This document shows, piece by piece, positions 29,643-40,229 of a stretch of 64,000 bases of DNA (positions are counted from its first letter, which is position 1; each line of letters opens with the position of its first letter). A program made the position numbers and the translations under genes. The stretch is taken from assembly GCA_963728785.1 (NCBI GenBank), contig CAVSKV010000002.1, positions 434,001-498,000 of the forward strand, written 5' to 3'. This DNA comes from JAGWRI01 sp963728785. Its GTDB lineage: Bacteria; Gemmatimonadota; Gemmatimonadetes; Gemmatimonadales; Gemmatimonadaceae. The notes under the pieces were generated by a model. The model was not told the origin of the DNA. It ran no database searches and saw only the letters and a list, made by a program, of their open reading frames with translations.

Positions 29643-30352
29643 AACTTCTGGTATCGATCCACGACGTGACGCCGGCCCTGGAGCGCGATGTGCGGGCGCT
29701 GTGGGACCTCTGCGCCGAGCGCGGCCTGGTTCCCGCCTTGTTCGTCGTCCCCAACTGGCACGGCAACTGGCCGATCGAGGAATATCCCCGGTTCACCGCT
29801 TGGCTGCGCGCCAAGGCGCGGGAGGGTGCGGAGATCTTTCTGCACGGCGAACGCCACGACGAGCACGGCCTGCGCCGCGGCCTGGGCGACACGGTGCGGG
29901 CGTTCGGCGCGACCGCCCGCGAGGGCGAGTTCCTCGCCCTCAACGAAGCGCAGGCCGGCGTGCGTATCCGTCGCGGCCTCCGGTCGCTGGAGCGCGTGGG
30001 GCTCGACCCGATCGGATTCGTGGCGCCCGCCTGGCTGGCCCGCGAGGATACCTACCGCGCCGTGCATCGCGCCGGGTTGCGGTTCAGCGAGGACGTCAAC
30101 TCCATCCACCTGCACGCCCGTGCCACGCGCCTCCCCTCCCCGGTCGTCCGGTGGAGCGCGCGCTCGGCCGTGCGTGCCCACCTCTCCACGGCCGTAGCCG
30201 AAGCGCGGTGGCTCATGCAGCGCCGCACCTGGCTGGCCCGGCTCGCCCTGCACCCGGCCGACCTGCGCCGTCCCGCCACGGCGTCCAGCGTGGCCGCCCA
30301 CCTCGACCGGTGGCGACGCGCCCGTCACCAGTTTCGGTACGCGCTCCTGTGA
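29639..30352 (+). CDS. DUF2334 polysaccharide deacetylase-like protein
   Basis: A 237-residue protein with a deacetylase-like barrel. The motifs are the metal-site-like SIHDVTPAL at residues 6-14, LHGERHDEHG near 68-77 (His cluster), VAPAWLAREDTYRAV and a C-terminal helix with LHPADL. The two glycosyltransferases on either side and the 4-nt overlaps (ATGA with the upstream stop, GTGA with the downstream start) place it in the same pathway. DUF2334 proteins are thought to act on sugars but have few characterised members, so deacetylation is inference. Confidence 0.87.
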   Translation: MKLLVSIHDVTPALERDVRALWDLCAERGLVPALFVVPNWHGNWPIEEYPRFTAWLRAKAREGAEIFLHGERHDEHGLRRGLGDTVRAFGATAREGEFLALNEAQAGVRIRRGLRSLERVGLDPIGFVAPAWLAREDTYRAVHRAGLRFSEDVNSIHLHARATRLPSPVVRWSARSAVRAHLSTAVAEARWLMQRRTWLARLALHPADLRRPATASSVAAHLDRWRRARHQFRYALL

Positions 30353-31542
30353 CACCCGCCGAAGAATTGCCACTGCGCTTAGCGCTGTTCACCGACACCC
30401 ATCTGCCGCAACTCAACGGCGTCACGCGCACGCTCGACCGGCTGGAACGGGCCGTCGGCGCACGCGGCGGCGCGGTGCGGGTGTGGACGGCGCGCGCGCC
30501 GGGAGGCTCGGCGGAACTCCACGTGCGTGACCTGCGCAGTGTGCCCTTCTGGGCCTATCCGGAATTGCGAATCGCGCTGCCCGATTACAGACGGGTCGAA
30601 CACGAACTTCGCGACTGGGCACCCACGCTGATCCACGCCGCCACGCCCTTCGGCGCCGGGCTGGCCGGCCGCCGCGCGGCGCGCCGGCTGGGAGTACCGA
30701 TGGTGTCGTCGTACCACACCAGCTTCAGCGCGTATGCCCGGTTCTACCGCCTCGGGCTGCTCGCCGGGCCCGGGTGGTCGTTCCTTCGCTGGTTCCATAA
30801 CTCCGGGCGTCGCACCTACGCGCCCAGCGAGGCCACGGCGCAGGAGCTGATCGACCGCGGCTTCCGGCGCGTGCGGGTGTGGAGCCGCGGCGTGGACGCG
30901 ACGCGCTTCCATCCATCTTTCCGGTCGGCCGGGTTACGCGAACAGTGGGGAGCCGGCGAGGAACGCTGGGTGATCGGCAACGTGGGCCGCATGGCGCGGG
31001 AGAAGGGGCTCGACACGATGCTCGACGCCATGCACCTGCTGGAGCGGGAAGCGCCGGGGCGGTTCGTGTTCGCGTTCGCCGGCGATGGGCCCTATCTGGA
31101 GCCGCTGCTCCGTGGGGCCCCAGCGTCAGCCCGGTTCATGGGCCGTCTGGAAGGGGAGCCGCTGAGTCGGTTCTTCGCGTCGCTCGACCTGTTCGTGTTC
31201 CCGTCCGTCACCGATACCTTCGGCAACGTGTTGCTCGAGGCGATGGCATCCGGCGTTCCCGTGCTCGCCGCCGACGCGGGGCCCACTCGCACGCTGGTCT
31301 CGGACGACCGCGGGATGTTGTATTATGCGGGGGCCGGCGCCAATCTCGCCGGCGGCATCCGAGCCGCGGTCGCGCAGCCCGACCGATTGGCCGAGATGCG
31401 GAGGGCCGGGCTCACCTTTGCCGCGCAGCGTGGATGGGATCGAATCTTCGACGACCTGATCGCGGATTACCGGATGGCGATCGCCGAGGCGCGGGTCACG
31501 CCGCCATCACCGGCAACGGCGCCTCACGTCGCGCCGGTATGA
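30349..31542 (+). CDS. GT4-family glycosyltransferase, SqdX/MgtA-like
   Basis: A 397-residue GT-B enzyme from the GTG at 30349. The N-terminal half LALFTDTHLPQLNGVTRTLDR, VSSYHTSFSAYARFYRLG, RWFHNSGRRTYAPSEAT and VRVWSRGVDATRFHP closely follows the pattern of the sulfolipid synthase SqdX and of lipid alpha-mannosyltransferases. The donor half has IGNVGRMAREKGLDTML, FAGDGPYLEPLL and PSVTDTFGNVLLEAMASGVPVLA. These relatives glycosylate diacylglycerol or phosphatidylinositol, which fits the PAP2 gene nearby. The sugar donor is not decided by the sequence. The stop overlaps the ppx start. Confidence 0.93.
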   Translation: MTPAEELPLRLALFTDTHLPQLNGVTRTLDRLERAVGARGGAVRVWTARAPGGSAELHVRDLRSVPFWAYPELRIALPDYRRVEHELRDWAPTLIHAATPFGAGLAGRRAARRLGVPMVSSYHTSFSAYARFYRLGLLAGPGWSFLRWFHNSGRRTYAPSEATAQELIDRGFRRVRVWSRGVDATRFHPSFRSAGLREQWGAGEERWVIGNVGRMAREKGLDTMLDAMHLLEREAPGRFVFAFAGDGPYLEPLLRGAPASARFMGRLEGEPLSRFFASLDLFVFPSVTDTFGNVLLEAMASGVPVLAADAGPTRTLVSDDRGMLYYAGAGANLAGGIRAAVAQPDRLAEMRRAGLTFAAQRGWDRIFDDLIADYRMAIAEARVTPPSPATAPHVAPV

Positions 31543-33143
31543 CGACCGCCGCTGCCCCGAGAGCCGGCCGTCCGCAGCGAATCGCGGCCATCGACATCGG
31601 GTCCAACTCCATCCGCCAGATTCTGGCCGACGTGTGGCCCGACGGCCGCATCCAGATCGTGGACGAACTCAAGGCCGCCCCCCGGCTGGGCTCGGGCCTG
31701 GGTGCGCACGCGCGACTCGACGACGGGGCGATCGCCCGCGCGCTCGATGCCCTGCGCCGCATGACGATGCTCGCCCGGCAGCAACGCGCCAACCGCATCG
31801 AGGTGGTGGCCACGAGCGCAGTGCGCGAGGCCGCCAACGGCGACGCCTTCGTGGCCGAGGTGCGCCGCGCCACGGGGCTCCCCGTGCGCGTGCTGAGCGG
31901 CGAGCAGGAGGCCCGCCTCGCCTTTCGCAGCGCGCAGGCGCACTTCGAAATCGGCACCGGCCGCGTGGTCGTGATGGACATCGGCGGCGGCTCGCTGGAA
32001 CTCGCGCTCAGCTCCGACGGCGTGGTCGAGCACCTCGCATCGCTCCCGCTCGGCGCCCTCCGGCTCACCGAGCGCTTCCTCGTGGGGCGCGACCAGCGCA
32101 AGGGACTGGCCAAGCTGCGGCGGCTCGTGCGCGAGGAGATCCGTCCGCACCTGCCCATTCGCGAGTGGCGCGGCGCGCGGATCATCGGGTCGGGAGGCAC
32201 GTTCACCAACCTGGCCGGCATCCACCTCGCGCGGCAGGGCATGACGTCGGCGCGGAGCGTGCACGGCACCGCCATTCCGCACGTCGACATGGAGCGCATC
32301 CTGGAACTACTGGCCGGGCTCACGCCTGCCGAGCGCCGTGGGGTGCCGGGGCTGAACGTCGGGCGTGCCGACATCATCCTGGCCGGCATCGCCACCGGCA
32401 TGGAAGTGATGTCGCGGCTCGAAGCGCGCACGCTCCAGGTGTCGGCCTACGGCATCCGCGAAGGGCTGCTGCTCGAAGCCGCACGGGTGAAGCCCGCCGT
32501 GGGCGATCCGGGCCAGGCGCGCGAGCGGTCGGTGTGCGACTTCGGCGTGCGCTGCCACTACGACGCCGTGCACGCCGAGCACGTGCGCATGCTCGCCCTC
32601 CGCCTGTTCGACGCCATCGGCGCACGGCTCGGCTGCCCGCCCGAAGACCGGCAGATCCTGGCCGACGCCGCACTGCTCCACGACGTGGGCTACCACATCG
32701 GCTTCCGCGGCCACCAGAAGCATTCCTATCACTTGATTCTGCACGCCGACCTGCTTGGCATGTCGCCGGCCGAGCAGGTCATGGTGGCCAACGTCGCGCG
32801 CTACCATCGGGGCAAGCCGCCCCGCAAGCGCGACGAGAATCTGGCCGGGCTCTCCCCCGGAGTGCGCAAGCGCATCCGGCGGCTGGCCGCCCTGTTGCGC
32901 GTGGCCGACGGCCTCGACCGCGGCCACATGGGTGTCGTGCGCGGCCTGCGCGTGCGGTGGCTGGCCCGCGCGGTGCGCATCACGCCGGTGCCGGCGCGGC
33001 AGCGGCGGGGGCTTCGACTGGAAGTGTGGGGCGCCCAGCGCAAGAGCGACCTGCTCGCCAAAATCGCCAAACGTCCCGTGGAGATCGTGACGCCCGACGG
33101 CGCCGTGCACTCCTCGGCGGCCGTCGACGCGATTACGGTTTAG
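31539..33143 (+). CDS. ppx: Exopolyphosphatase / Ppx-GppA with HD domain
   Basis: A 534-residue protein from ATG 31539. Residues 15-310 are the actin-like Ppx/GppA fold: AAIDIGSNSIRQI, VVATSAVREAANG, LSGEQEARLAF, VVMDIGGGSLELAL and GSGGTFTNLA. Residues 330-480 form an HD-type domain (AALLHDVGYHIGF ... HQKHSYHLIL, and AALLRVADGLDRGH). It removes phosphate from polyphosphate or from pppGpp. It is the last gene of the coupled run starting at udk, and it converges on ppk1, which makes polyphosphate. The TAG stop overlaps the ppk1 stop by two bases on the other strand. Confidence 0.95.
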   Translation: MTTAAAPRAGRPQRIAAIDIGSNSIRQILADVWPDGRIQIVDELKAAPRLGSGLGAHARLDDGAIARALDALRRMTMLARQQRANRIEVVATSAVREAANGDAFVAEVRRATGLPVRVLSGEQEARLAFRSAQAHFEIGTGRVVVMDIGGGSLELALSSDGVVEHLASLPLGALRLTERFLVGRDQRKGLAKLRRLVREEIRPHLPIREWRGARIIGSGGTFTNLAGIHLARQGMTSARSVHGTAIPHVDMERILELLAGLTPAERRGVPGLNVGRADIILAGIATGMEVMSRLEARTLQVSAYGIREGLLLEAARVKPAVGDPGQARERSVCDFGVRCHYDAVHAEHVRMLALRLFDAIGARLGCPPEDRQILADAALLHDVGYHIGFRGHQKHSYHLILHADLLGMSPAEQVMVANVARYHRGKPPRKRDENLAGLSPGVRKRIRRLAALLRVADGLDRGHMGVVRGLRVRWLARAVRITPVPARQRRGLRLEVWGAQRKSDLLAKIAKRPVEIVTPDGAVHSSAAVDAITV

Positions 33144-35284
33144 GTCCGGATCTCGGCCGCCTCGGCCGCCGCCTGATCCTCGCTCACCTCGTCCGCCGAT
33201 CGTCCCCACGAGTCGCGCAGCAGGATCACGTGGGTGGCCCGCACCGCGCCGTCGGGCATCCGTTGGTGCCACACGCCGTCGGCGTCGAGTTCCCATGCCT
33301 GCCGGTTATCGGCCAGCAGCGTGTCGAACAGCGCGCGCAGCCGCGGATGCAGCGTGCGGTCCTCCACCGGCGCCACGGCTTCCACCCGGCGGTCGAAGTT
33401 GCGCGGCATCCAGTCGGCCGACCCCAGGAAGTACTGCCCCGCCCCACCGTTGGCGAAGTACCAGGTGCGCGAGTGCTCCAGGAACCGGCCGATGATGCTG
33501 CGCACCCGGATGCGGTCGCTCACTCCGGGAATGCCGGGGCGCAAGCAGCAGATGCCGCGAATGATGAGGTCGATCTCCACGCCGGCCTGCGACGCGGCGT
33601 ACAGCGCGCGGATGATCTCCTCGTCCACGAGCGCGTTCATCTTGGCGATCACCCGCGCCGGCCGGCCGGCCTGCGCATGGACCGCTTCGCGCTCCAACAA
33701 CTCGATGAACCGTGCGCGCATCGACATCGGGGCCACGAGCAACGCCTGATAGCTCTTCTTCCGCGAAAACCCGGTGAGCGCGTTGAACAGCTCCGTCACG
33801 TCCTCGCCGATCACCGGGCTGCACGTGAACAGCCCGACATCGGTGTAGATGCGCGCCGTGCGCGAGTTGTAGTTGCCGCTGCCGATGTGGACGTAGCGAC
33901 GGATGCCGTCGGCCTCGCGCCGCACCACGAGCACCGTCTTGGCGTGCGTCTTGAGCCTGGCCGCGCCGTAGGCCACGTGCACGCCCACCTCTTCGAGCTG
34001 CCGCGCCCAGTTGATGTTGTTGGCCTCGTCGAACCGGGCTTTCAGTTCCACCAGCACCGCCACTTGCTTGCCGAGCTGCGCCGCTTCGGTGAGCGCATCC
34101 ACGATCTGCGAGTCGCCCGACGTCCGGTAGAGCGTCATCTTGATGGCCAGCACCTGGTCGTCGTGCGCCGCTTCTTCGATGAACCGCTCTACCGTGGCCG
34201 TGAACGAGTCGAACGGGTGGTGCACCAGCATGTCCCGCTCGCGAATCACATCGAAGATCGACCGCGACGTATCGCGCAGCGCGGGCGGCGTGTTGGGCAC
34301 GAATGGCTGGTCGCGCAGCGCCGGCAAGTCCAGGGACGAGAGCGAGATCAGGTCGCCCAACCCGAGCAGCGACCCGGCTTCGAACACGTCACGCTCGGTG
34401 AGCGCCCCCACCGGCAGGTCGCGCTCGTCGCGCAGCTCCTCCAGCAGCAGTTGCCGCAGATGGGCCGGCATCTCGTTCACGACCTCGAGGCGGATCACCT
34501 CGCCGAACCGCCGCTTGAACACCTGCTCCTCGATCGTCGCCAGCAGATCTTCGGGCTCGTCCAGGAACTCCGGCATCTCGAGGTCGGAAAAGCGTGTAAT
34601 TCGGAAGGCGTACCAGTCGAGCACGTCCACGCCGGGGAACAGCGCCTCGAGGTGCGATCCCACCAAGACTTCGAGCGGCACGAACTGATTCGTGCGCCCT
34701 TCGATGGGAACCCACCGCGGCAGGCTCTTGGGCACCTTCACCCGCGCGAACCGCACGCCGCCCGTGTCGGGGTCGCGAATCTCCACGGCGAGCGAGATCG
34801 ACAGGTTCGAGATGTGCGGAAAGGGATGCCCCGGATCCACCACGAGCGGCGTGAGTACCGGGAACACCTCGCGACGGAAGTAGGTGTCCATGGCGCGTCG
34901 CTCGTCCTCCGACAGCTCGTCCATCGGGGCCAGCCGCACACCATGGTCGGCCAGGCGGGCGAGCAGCTCGGCCAGACACGCGTTCTGCGCGGCCACGAGT
35001 TCGCTGATCTTGCGGCCCAGGGCATCCAGCTGCTCCTGCGGCGTGAGACCGTCGGGGGGCGTCTGCTGCACGCCGGCCGCTACCTGCCGCCGCAGCCCCG
35101 CCACCCGCACCATGATGAACTCGTCCAGGTTGTTGGCGAAGATGGCCAGGAACTTCAACCGCTCCAGCAACGGATTCCGGTCGTCCTCGGCCTCGTGCAG
35201 CACGCGCTGGTTGAACGCGAGCCAACTGAGCTCGCGATTGAAGAACAGCGACGGCGTGGGTGCGGCAGTCATGAATGGGGGCAC
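33140..35284 (-). CDS. ppk1: Polyphosphate kinase 1
   Basis: A 714-residue enzyme that polymerises the gamma-phosphate of ATP into polyphosphate. It starts at GTG 35284, which has GGAGG at the ideal 8-nt spacing; ATGs at 35329 and 35272 lack this. The N-terminus is the canonical LFFNRELSWLAFNQRVLHEA. The central part has NNLDEFIMVRVAGL and YRTSGDSQIVDALTEAAQ. The phosphorylated His is in RYVHIGSGNYNSRTARIYTD, and the second conserved region is WYFANGGAGQYFLGSADW. Length is normal. It is convergent with ppx and lies upstream of pit in the same direction. Confidence 0.96.
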   Translation of the reverse strand: MPPFMTAAPTPSLFFNRELSWLAFNQRVLHEAEDDRNPLLERLKFLAIFANNLDEFIMVRVAGLRRQVAAGVQQTPPDGLTPQEQLDALGRKISELVAAQNACLAELLARLADHGVRLAPMDELSEDERRAMDTYFRREVFPVLTPLVVDPGHPFPHISNLSISLAVEIRDPDTGGVRFARVKVPKSLPRWVPIEGRTNQFVPLEVLVGSHLEALFPGVDVLDWYAFRITRFSDLEMPEFLDEPEDLLATIEEQVFKRRFGEVIRLEVVNEMPAHLRQLLLEELRDERDLPVGALTERDVFEAGSLLGLGDLISLSSLDLPALRDQPFVPNTPPALRDTSRSIFDVIRERDMLVHHPFDSFTATVERFIEEAAHDDQVLAIKMTLYRTSGDSQIVDALTEAAQLGKQVAVLVELKARFDEANNINWARQLEEVGVHVAYGAARLKTHAKTVLVVRREADGIRRYVHIGSGNYNSRTARIYTDVGLFTCSPVIGEDVTELFNALTGFSRKKSYQALLVAPMSMRARFIELLEREAVHAQAGRPARVIAKMNALVDEEIIRALYAASQAGVEIDLIIRGICCLRPGIPGVSDRIRVRSIIGRFLEHSRTWYFANGGAGQYFLGSADWMPRNFDRRVEAVAPVEDRTLHPRLRALFDTLLADNRQAWELDADGVWHQRMPDGAVRATHVILLRDSWGRSADEVSEDQAAAEAAEIRT

Positions 35285-35302
35285 GGCATAGTCCTCCACC
35301 CT

Positions 35303-35308
35303 AGTATA
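35303..35308 (-). promoter_or_regulatory. -10 box candidate for ppk1
   Basis: TATACT on the minus strand lies 18 nt before the GTG start at 35284, just ahead of the GGAGG. The leader would be about 10 nt long. No convincing -35 is visible at 17 nt, so an activator such as a PhoB-like regulator could be required. Confidence 0.4.
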
Positions 35309-35358
35309 CCCCGCCAGATCGTCGGCCACCGTCCCGTTTCGGGGACGTCACGCTTGGG

Positions 35359-36396
35359 TCACGCCCCGAGAAACGCCCGAAGCACGATGTAACCCACGGC
35401 GGCAAGCGCACCTGCGGCAGGGATGGTGAGCACCCAGGCCCACACGATCCGGCCGGCGATCCCCCAGCGGACCGCCGACAGCCGGTGCGTCGCCCCCACG
35501 CCTACGATCGAGCCCGTGATCGTGTGCGTGGTGCTGACGGGGATGCCGAACCGCGTGGCGAGCAGGATGGCGGCGGCGCCCCCGGTCTCGGCGCAGAACC
35601 CGCCTACCGGGCGGAGCTTGGTGATCCGCGAGCCCATCGTGTGCACGATCCGCCATCCGCCGAACAGCGTGCCGAGCGAGATGGACGTGTACGCGAACAC
35701 CTCCACCCACAGGGGAATGATCGTGCCGTCGGTCACGTACAGGTGGTGCAGCACGCCGGCCTGGTGCGCGAACACCGGCTGCGTGGCCACGAGCAGCGCC
35801 ACCACGATCCCCATCGTCTTCTGGGCGTCGTTGCCGCCGTGCGACAGCGACAGCAGCGCCGAGCTGGCGAGCTGCGCGTGCCGGAAGAACCGGTCCACGC
35901 GGGCGGGTGCGCTCCGGCGAAAGATCCGGAACACCAGTACCATCAGCACAAATCCCGCGCCGAGCCCGACCACCGGCGAGATCACGATGAAGGACAGGGT
36001 CTGCTTCCATTTGATGCCCCACAGTATCGCCCCCACCCCGGCCTTCGAGATCGCTGCGCCGGCATAGCCGCCGATGAGCGCGTGCGACGAACTGGAAGGA
36101 ATGCCGAAATACCAGGTGACGAGGTTCCAGGCGATGGCGCCGATCAGGGCGGCAAGAATCAGGTTCGGCGTCACGACGCTCTGCTCCACCATGCCCGAGC
36201 CGATGGCCGTGGCCACGGCCGTCTTGACCACGAACAGCGCCGCGAAGTTGAACGTCGCCGCCCAGACCACGGCGGCGAGCGGGCTCAATACACGCGTGCC
36301 GACGATGGTGGCGATGGAATTGGCCGAATCGTGGAACCCGTTGCTGAAATCGAAGATCAGCGCGACGACGATGATCACGACGACGAACGCAGCCAC
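35359..36396 (-). CDS. pit: PiT-family inorganic phosphate transporter
   Basis: A 345-residue polytopic permease for phosphate (with metal or proton). GTG 36396 gives AAFVVVIIVVALIFDFSNG, the normal first membrane segment; the preceding residues in frame are Arg/Ser/Cys-rich and are rejected. Family motifs are GFHDSANSIAT, GIPSSSSHALIGGYAGA, LSHGGNDAQKTMGI and GIPVSTTHTITGSIVG, the duplicated halves of the PiT fold. It starts one base after the DUF47 stop, the usual PiT partner order. Confidence 0.95.
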   Translation of the reverse strand: MAAFVVVIIVVALIFDFSNGFHDSANSIATIVGTRVLSPLAAVVWAATFNFAALFVVKTAVATAIGSGMVEQSVVTPNLILAALIGAIAWNLVTWYFGIPSSSSHALIGGYAGAAISKAGVGAILWGIKWKQTLSFIVISPVVGLGAGFVLMVLVFRIFRRSAPARVDRFFRHAQLASSALLSLSHGGNDAQKTMGIVVALLVATQPVFAHQAGVLHHLYVTDGTIIPLWVEVFAYTSISLGTLFGGWRIVHTMGSRITKLRPVGGFCAETGGAAAILLATRFGIPVSTTHTITGSIVGVGATHRLSAVRWGIAGRIVWAWVLTIPAAGALAAVGYIVLRAFLGA

Positions 36397-36397
36397 G

Positions 36398-37015
36398 TCA
36401 GGCGTTCTTGAGGGAGATGCTCCGCAACACCTGGGCGACCCGCATGCAGTAGTCGGTGGTGCGTTCGAGGGTGTCGTACATCTCCTTCCAGCGGAGCACG
36501 TCGATCGCGTCCTCGCCATTGGCGAACAGCGCGCCCACGGCGTCGTGGTAGATCGTGTCGGCTTCCTCCTCCAGCTCCTTCACTGCCGCCACCTGGCGCT
36601 CCACTTCGGCCGGCTTCTTGATTGCCGCCACCGCCTGCTGCAGGTGGTCGGTGGCCGAGGCGAGCACCCGGGCCAGCTCCTTGGCCTGCGGCCGCACCTC
36701 CTTGATATGCAGCATCTCGTAGCGCCGCGCCGCGCCGTCGATCAGGTCCACCACGTCGTCCAGACGCGACACGAGCATGTGGATGTCTTCGCGGTCGAAG
36801 GGGGTGATGAAGCTCTTGTTGAGCCGGACGTTGATCGCCGCCGTGAGCACGTCGGCGTCGTGCTCGATCTCCTTGAGCGCGCGTACGTGGTGCGAGGCCC
36901 GGGCCGGGTCGTCGAACAGCTGGACCAACTTCCGCGTCGCCGTCACGAGCTGCTCCGCGAGTTGGTTGAAGGCCGCGAAGAACTGCTCGTCGTGTGGGAT
37001 GAGCCGACCGAACAT
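36398..37015 (-). CDS. DUF47 (PhoU-like) phosphate transport accessory protein
   Basis: A 205-residue all-helical protein of the DUF47/TIGR00153 family. It has the PhoU-like repeats EIEHDADVLTAAINVRL ... TPFDREDIHMLVSRLDDVVDLIDGAARR and ELEEEADTIYHDAVGALF. The acidic EXXXD motifs bind metal in PhoU relatives. These proteins usually sit next to a PiT transporter and are thought to restrain or gate it. Here it precedes pit with one base between. The rhomboid gene lies 95 nt further upstream. Confidence 0.94.
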   Translation of the reverse strand: MFGRLIPHDEQFFAAFNQLAEQLVTATRKLVQLFDDPARASHHVRALKEIEHDADVLTAAINVRLNKSFITPFDREDIHMLVSRLDDVVDLIDGAARRYEMLHIKEVRPQAKELARVLASATDHLQQAVAAIKKPAEVERQVAAVKELEEEADTIYHDAVGALFANGEDAIDVLRWKEMYDTLERTTDYCMRVAQVLRSISLKNA

Positions 37016-37110
37016 TGGATTCCGGGGATCGTAGGGTCCCCAAACCTACCGGCCGGTGTTCGGATGCGGGAAGGGGAACTCGACCGACGCCCCGTCGGGG
37101 AACACCCCGG

Positions 37111-37878
37111 CTACGGCACCTGGTACGCGCGCATCATCTGGGCCCGCTCGGCCATGAGTTGCGGCTTCACGAATGCCCGGATGAGCACCAGCCCCGACAG
37201 GAACCCGCCCACGTGCGCCCACACCGCCACCCCGCCGCTGATGTTGGGGCCCGGCGATGACAGGGACGGGAGCGCCGTGAGCACCTGCACCCCGAACCAC
37301 CAGATGAGTACGATCCACGCCGGGATGCGGAAGACTTTGAAGAAAATGATGAAGATGAACAACATGTGGATGCGCACTCGCGGGTAGAGCAGCAGGTACG
37401 CGCCCATCACCCCCGAGATCGCGCCCGACGCCCCCACCGTCGGCACGGGCGACGCCGGCGCCGAGGCGATCTGCGCGGCAGCGGCGATGAGGCCGCAGGT
37501 CAGGAAGAACGCCAGAAAGCGCCACGGCCCCATCGTGTCTTCCACGGCCCGCGCGAACACCCAGAAGAACACGGCGTTGCCCAGGATGTGCAGCCATCCG
37601 CCGTGCAGGAAGATCGAGATGAGCGGAGTGAAGATGTTGATCGGCGAGTTGTCGATCACGCACGCCAGCCCGGGCGTCAACGGAAGCGCGTACCCCAACG
37701 GCGCCATGTGCGTGATCTCCCCAGGCACCATCCCCAGGTTGCACACGGCGCTCATCAGGGTGACGTCGTTGAAGCCCGCCCCCTCCACCAGGATCCAGAC
37801 CGCGAACACGACCGCCAGGAGCACCCAGGTCATGATCGGCGGATGGAGGAACAGGTTTTCGTCGCTCAGGGGAATCAT
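37111..37878 (-). CDS. Rhomboid-family intramembrane serine protease
   Basis: A 255-residue membrane protein with six or more hydrophobic segments. Rhomboid signatures are present: HGGWLHILGNAVFFWVF (the N/H-containing helix), GASGAISGVMGAYL with the nucleophilic Ser, and WAHVGGFLSGL with the catalytic His. The N-terminal loop after the first membrane segment is long (about 50 residues, GYALPLTPGLACVIDNSP). It cleaves substrates inside the membrane; the substrate is unknown. It is divergent from dnaK with 209 nt between the starts. Confidence 0.94.
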   Translation of the reverse strand: MIPLSDENLFLHPPIMTWVLLAVVFAVWILVEGAGFNDVTLMSAVCNLGMVPGEITHMAPLGYALPLTPGLACVIDNSPINIFTPLISIFLHGGWLHILGNAVFFWVFARAVEDTMGPWRFLAFFLTCGLIAAAAQIASAPASPVPTVGASGAISGVMGAYLLLYPRVRIHMLFIFIIFFKVFRIPAWIVLIWWFGVQVLTALPSLSSPGPNISGGVAVWAHVGGFLSGLVLIRAFVKPQLMAERAQMMRAYQVP

Positions 37879-37952
37879 GCGGATCCCGCGTGGGGAGACC
37901 TGCCAACCCGTGCGGACGCCCCTGCCGGGGAGTCAGCCGCAGATCGGCGGCG

Positions 37953-38004
37953 CCAGAGTGTCAGACAGGACAATGCGAAACCGGGGGCAAGTCTGCCAGA
38001 CTGG
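37953..38004. promoter_or_regulatory. Imperfect dyad upstream of dnaK
   Basis: A 14-nt arm (37953-37966, CCAGAGTGTCAGAC) and an arm at 37991-38004 (GTCTGCCAGACTGG) are complementary at 11 of 14 positions, 24 nt apart, with a tight palindrome GTCTGCCAGAC inside the right arm. It lies 84-135 nt before the dnaK start. There is no CIRCE or HAIR sequence, so this dyad is the best regulatory candidate. Confidence 0.35.
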
Positions 38005-38087
38005 CGCGGATGCGCGGCCCCTGTCTTGCGTTAAAGGCCGCGGCAGGCGGGGGATAGGCACCCCGTCCATAACTAACAGGGGAGCAA

Positions 38088-40016
<1,929 letters not shown>

Positions 40017-40037
40017 GTTTTCCTAGCGAGTGGGTCA

Positions 40038-40066
40038 CGGGCGCCGGGATTCATTCCCGGCGCCCG
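40038..40066 (+). terminator. Hairpin terminator after dnaK
   Basis: A 12-bp perfect stem, CGGGCGCCGGGA against TCCCGGCGCCCG, with loop TTCAT. It begins 22 nt after the dnaK stop. A second short palindrome (CGGCCG TTG CGGCCG) follows directly. No T-run. Confidence 0.75.
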
Positions 40067-40229
40067 CGGCCGTTGCGGCCGTGCGCTCGCGGAAACCGTG
40101 CGGCCACGCTATGTGTCCAAGGAGCGTGTCCACGCCGCCGGCGTGGCGCCGTGCATTGGCCGCGGGGGCGAACCATCTGCCGTCGCACGGGTAAAACACA
40201 GAGTCCGAAACACAGGTGAAATGACCAAC

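Noticed and set aside
31634..35392. A 1,252-codon open frame on the plus strand
   Set aside because: It spans ppx in the wrong frame and the antisense of ppk1. High GC keeps shadow frames open; the composition is Arg-, His- and Gly-rich without protein patterns.
37879..38087. CIRCE or HAIR element at dnaK
   Set aside because: Neither TTAGCACTC-N9-GAGTGCTAA nor CTTGAGT-N7-ACTCAAG, nor a close variant, is present.
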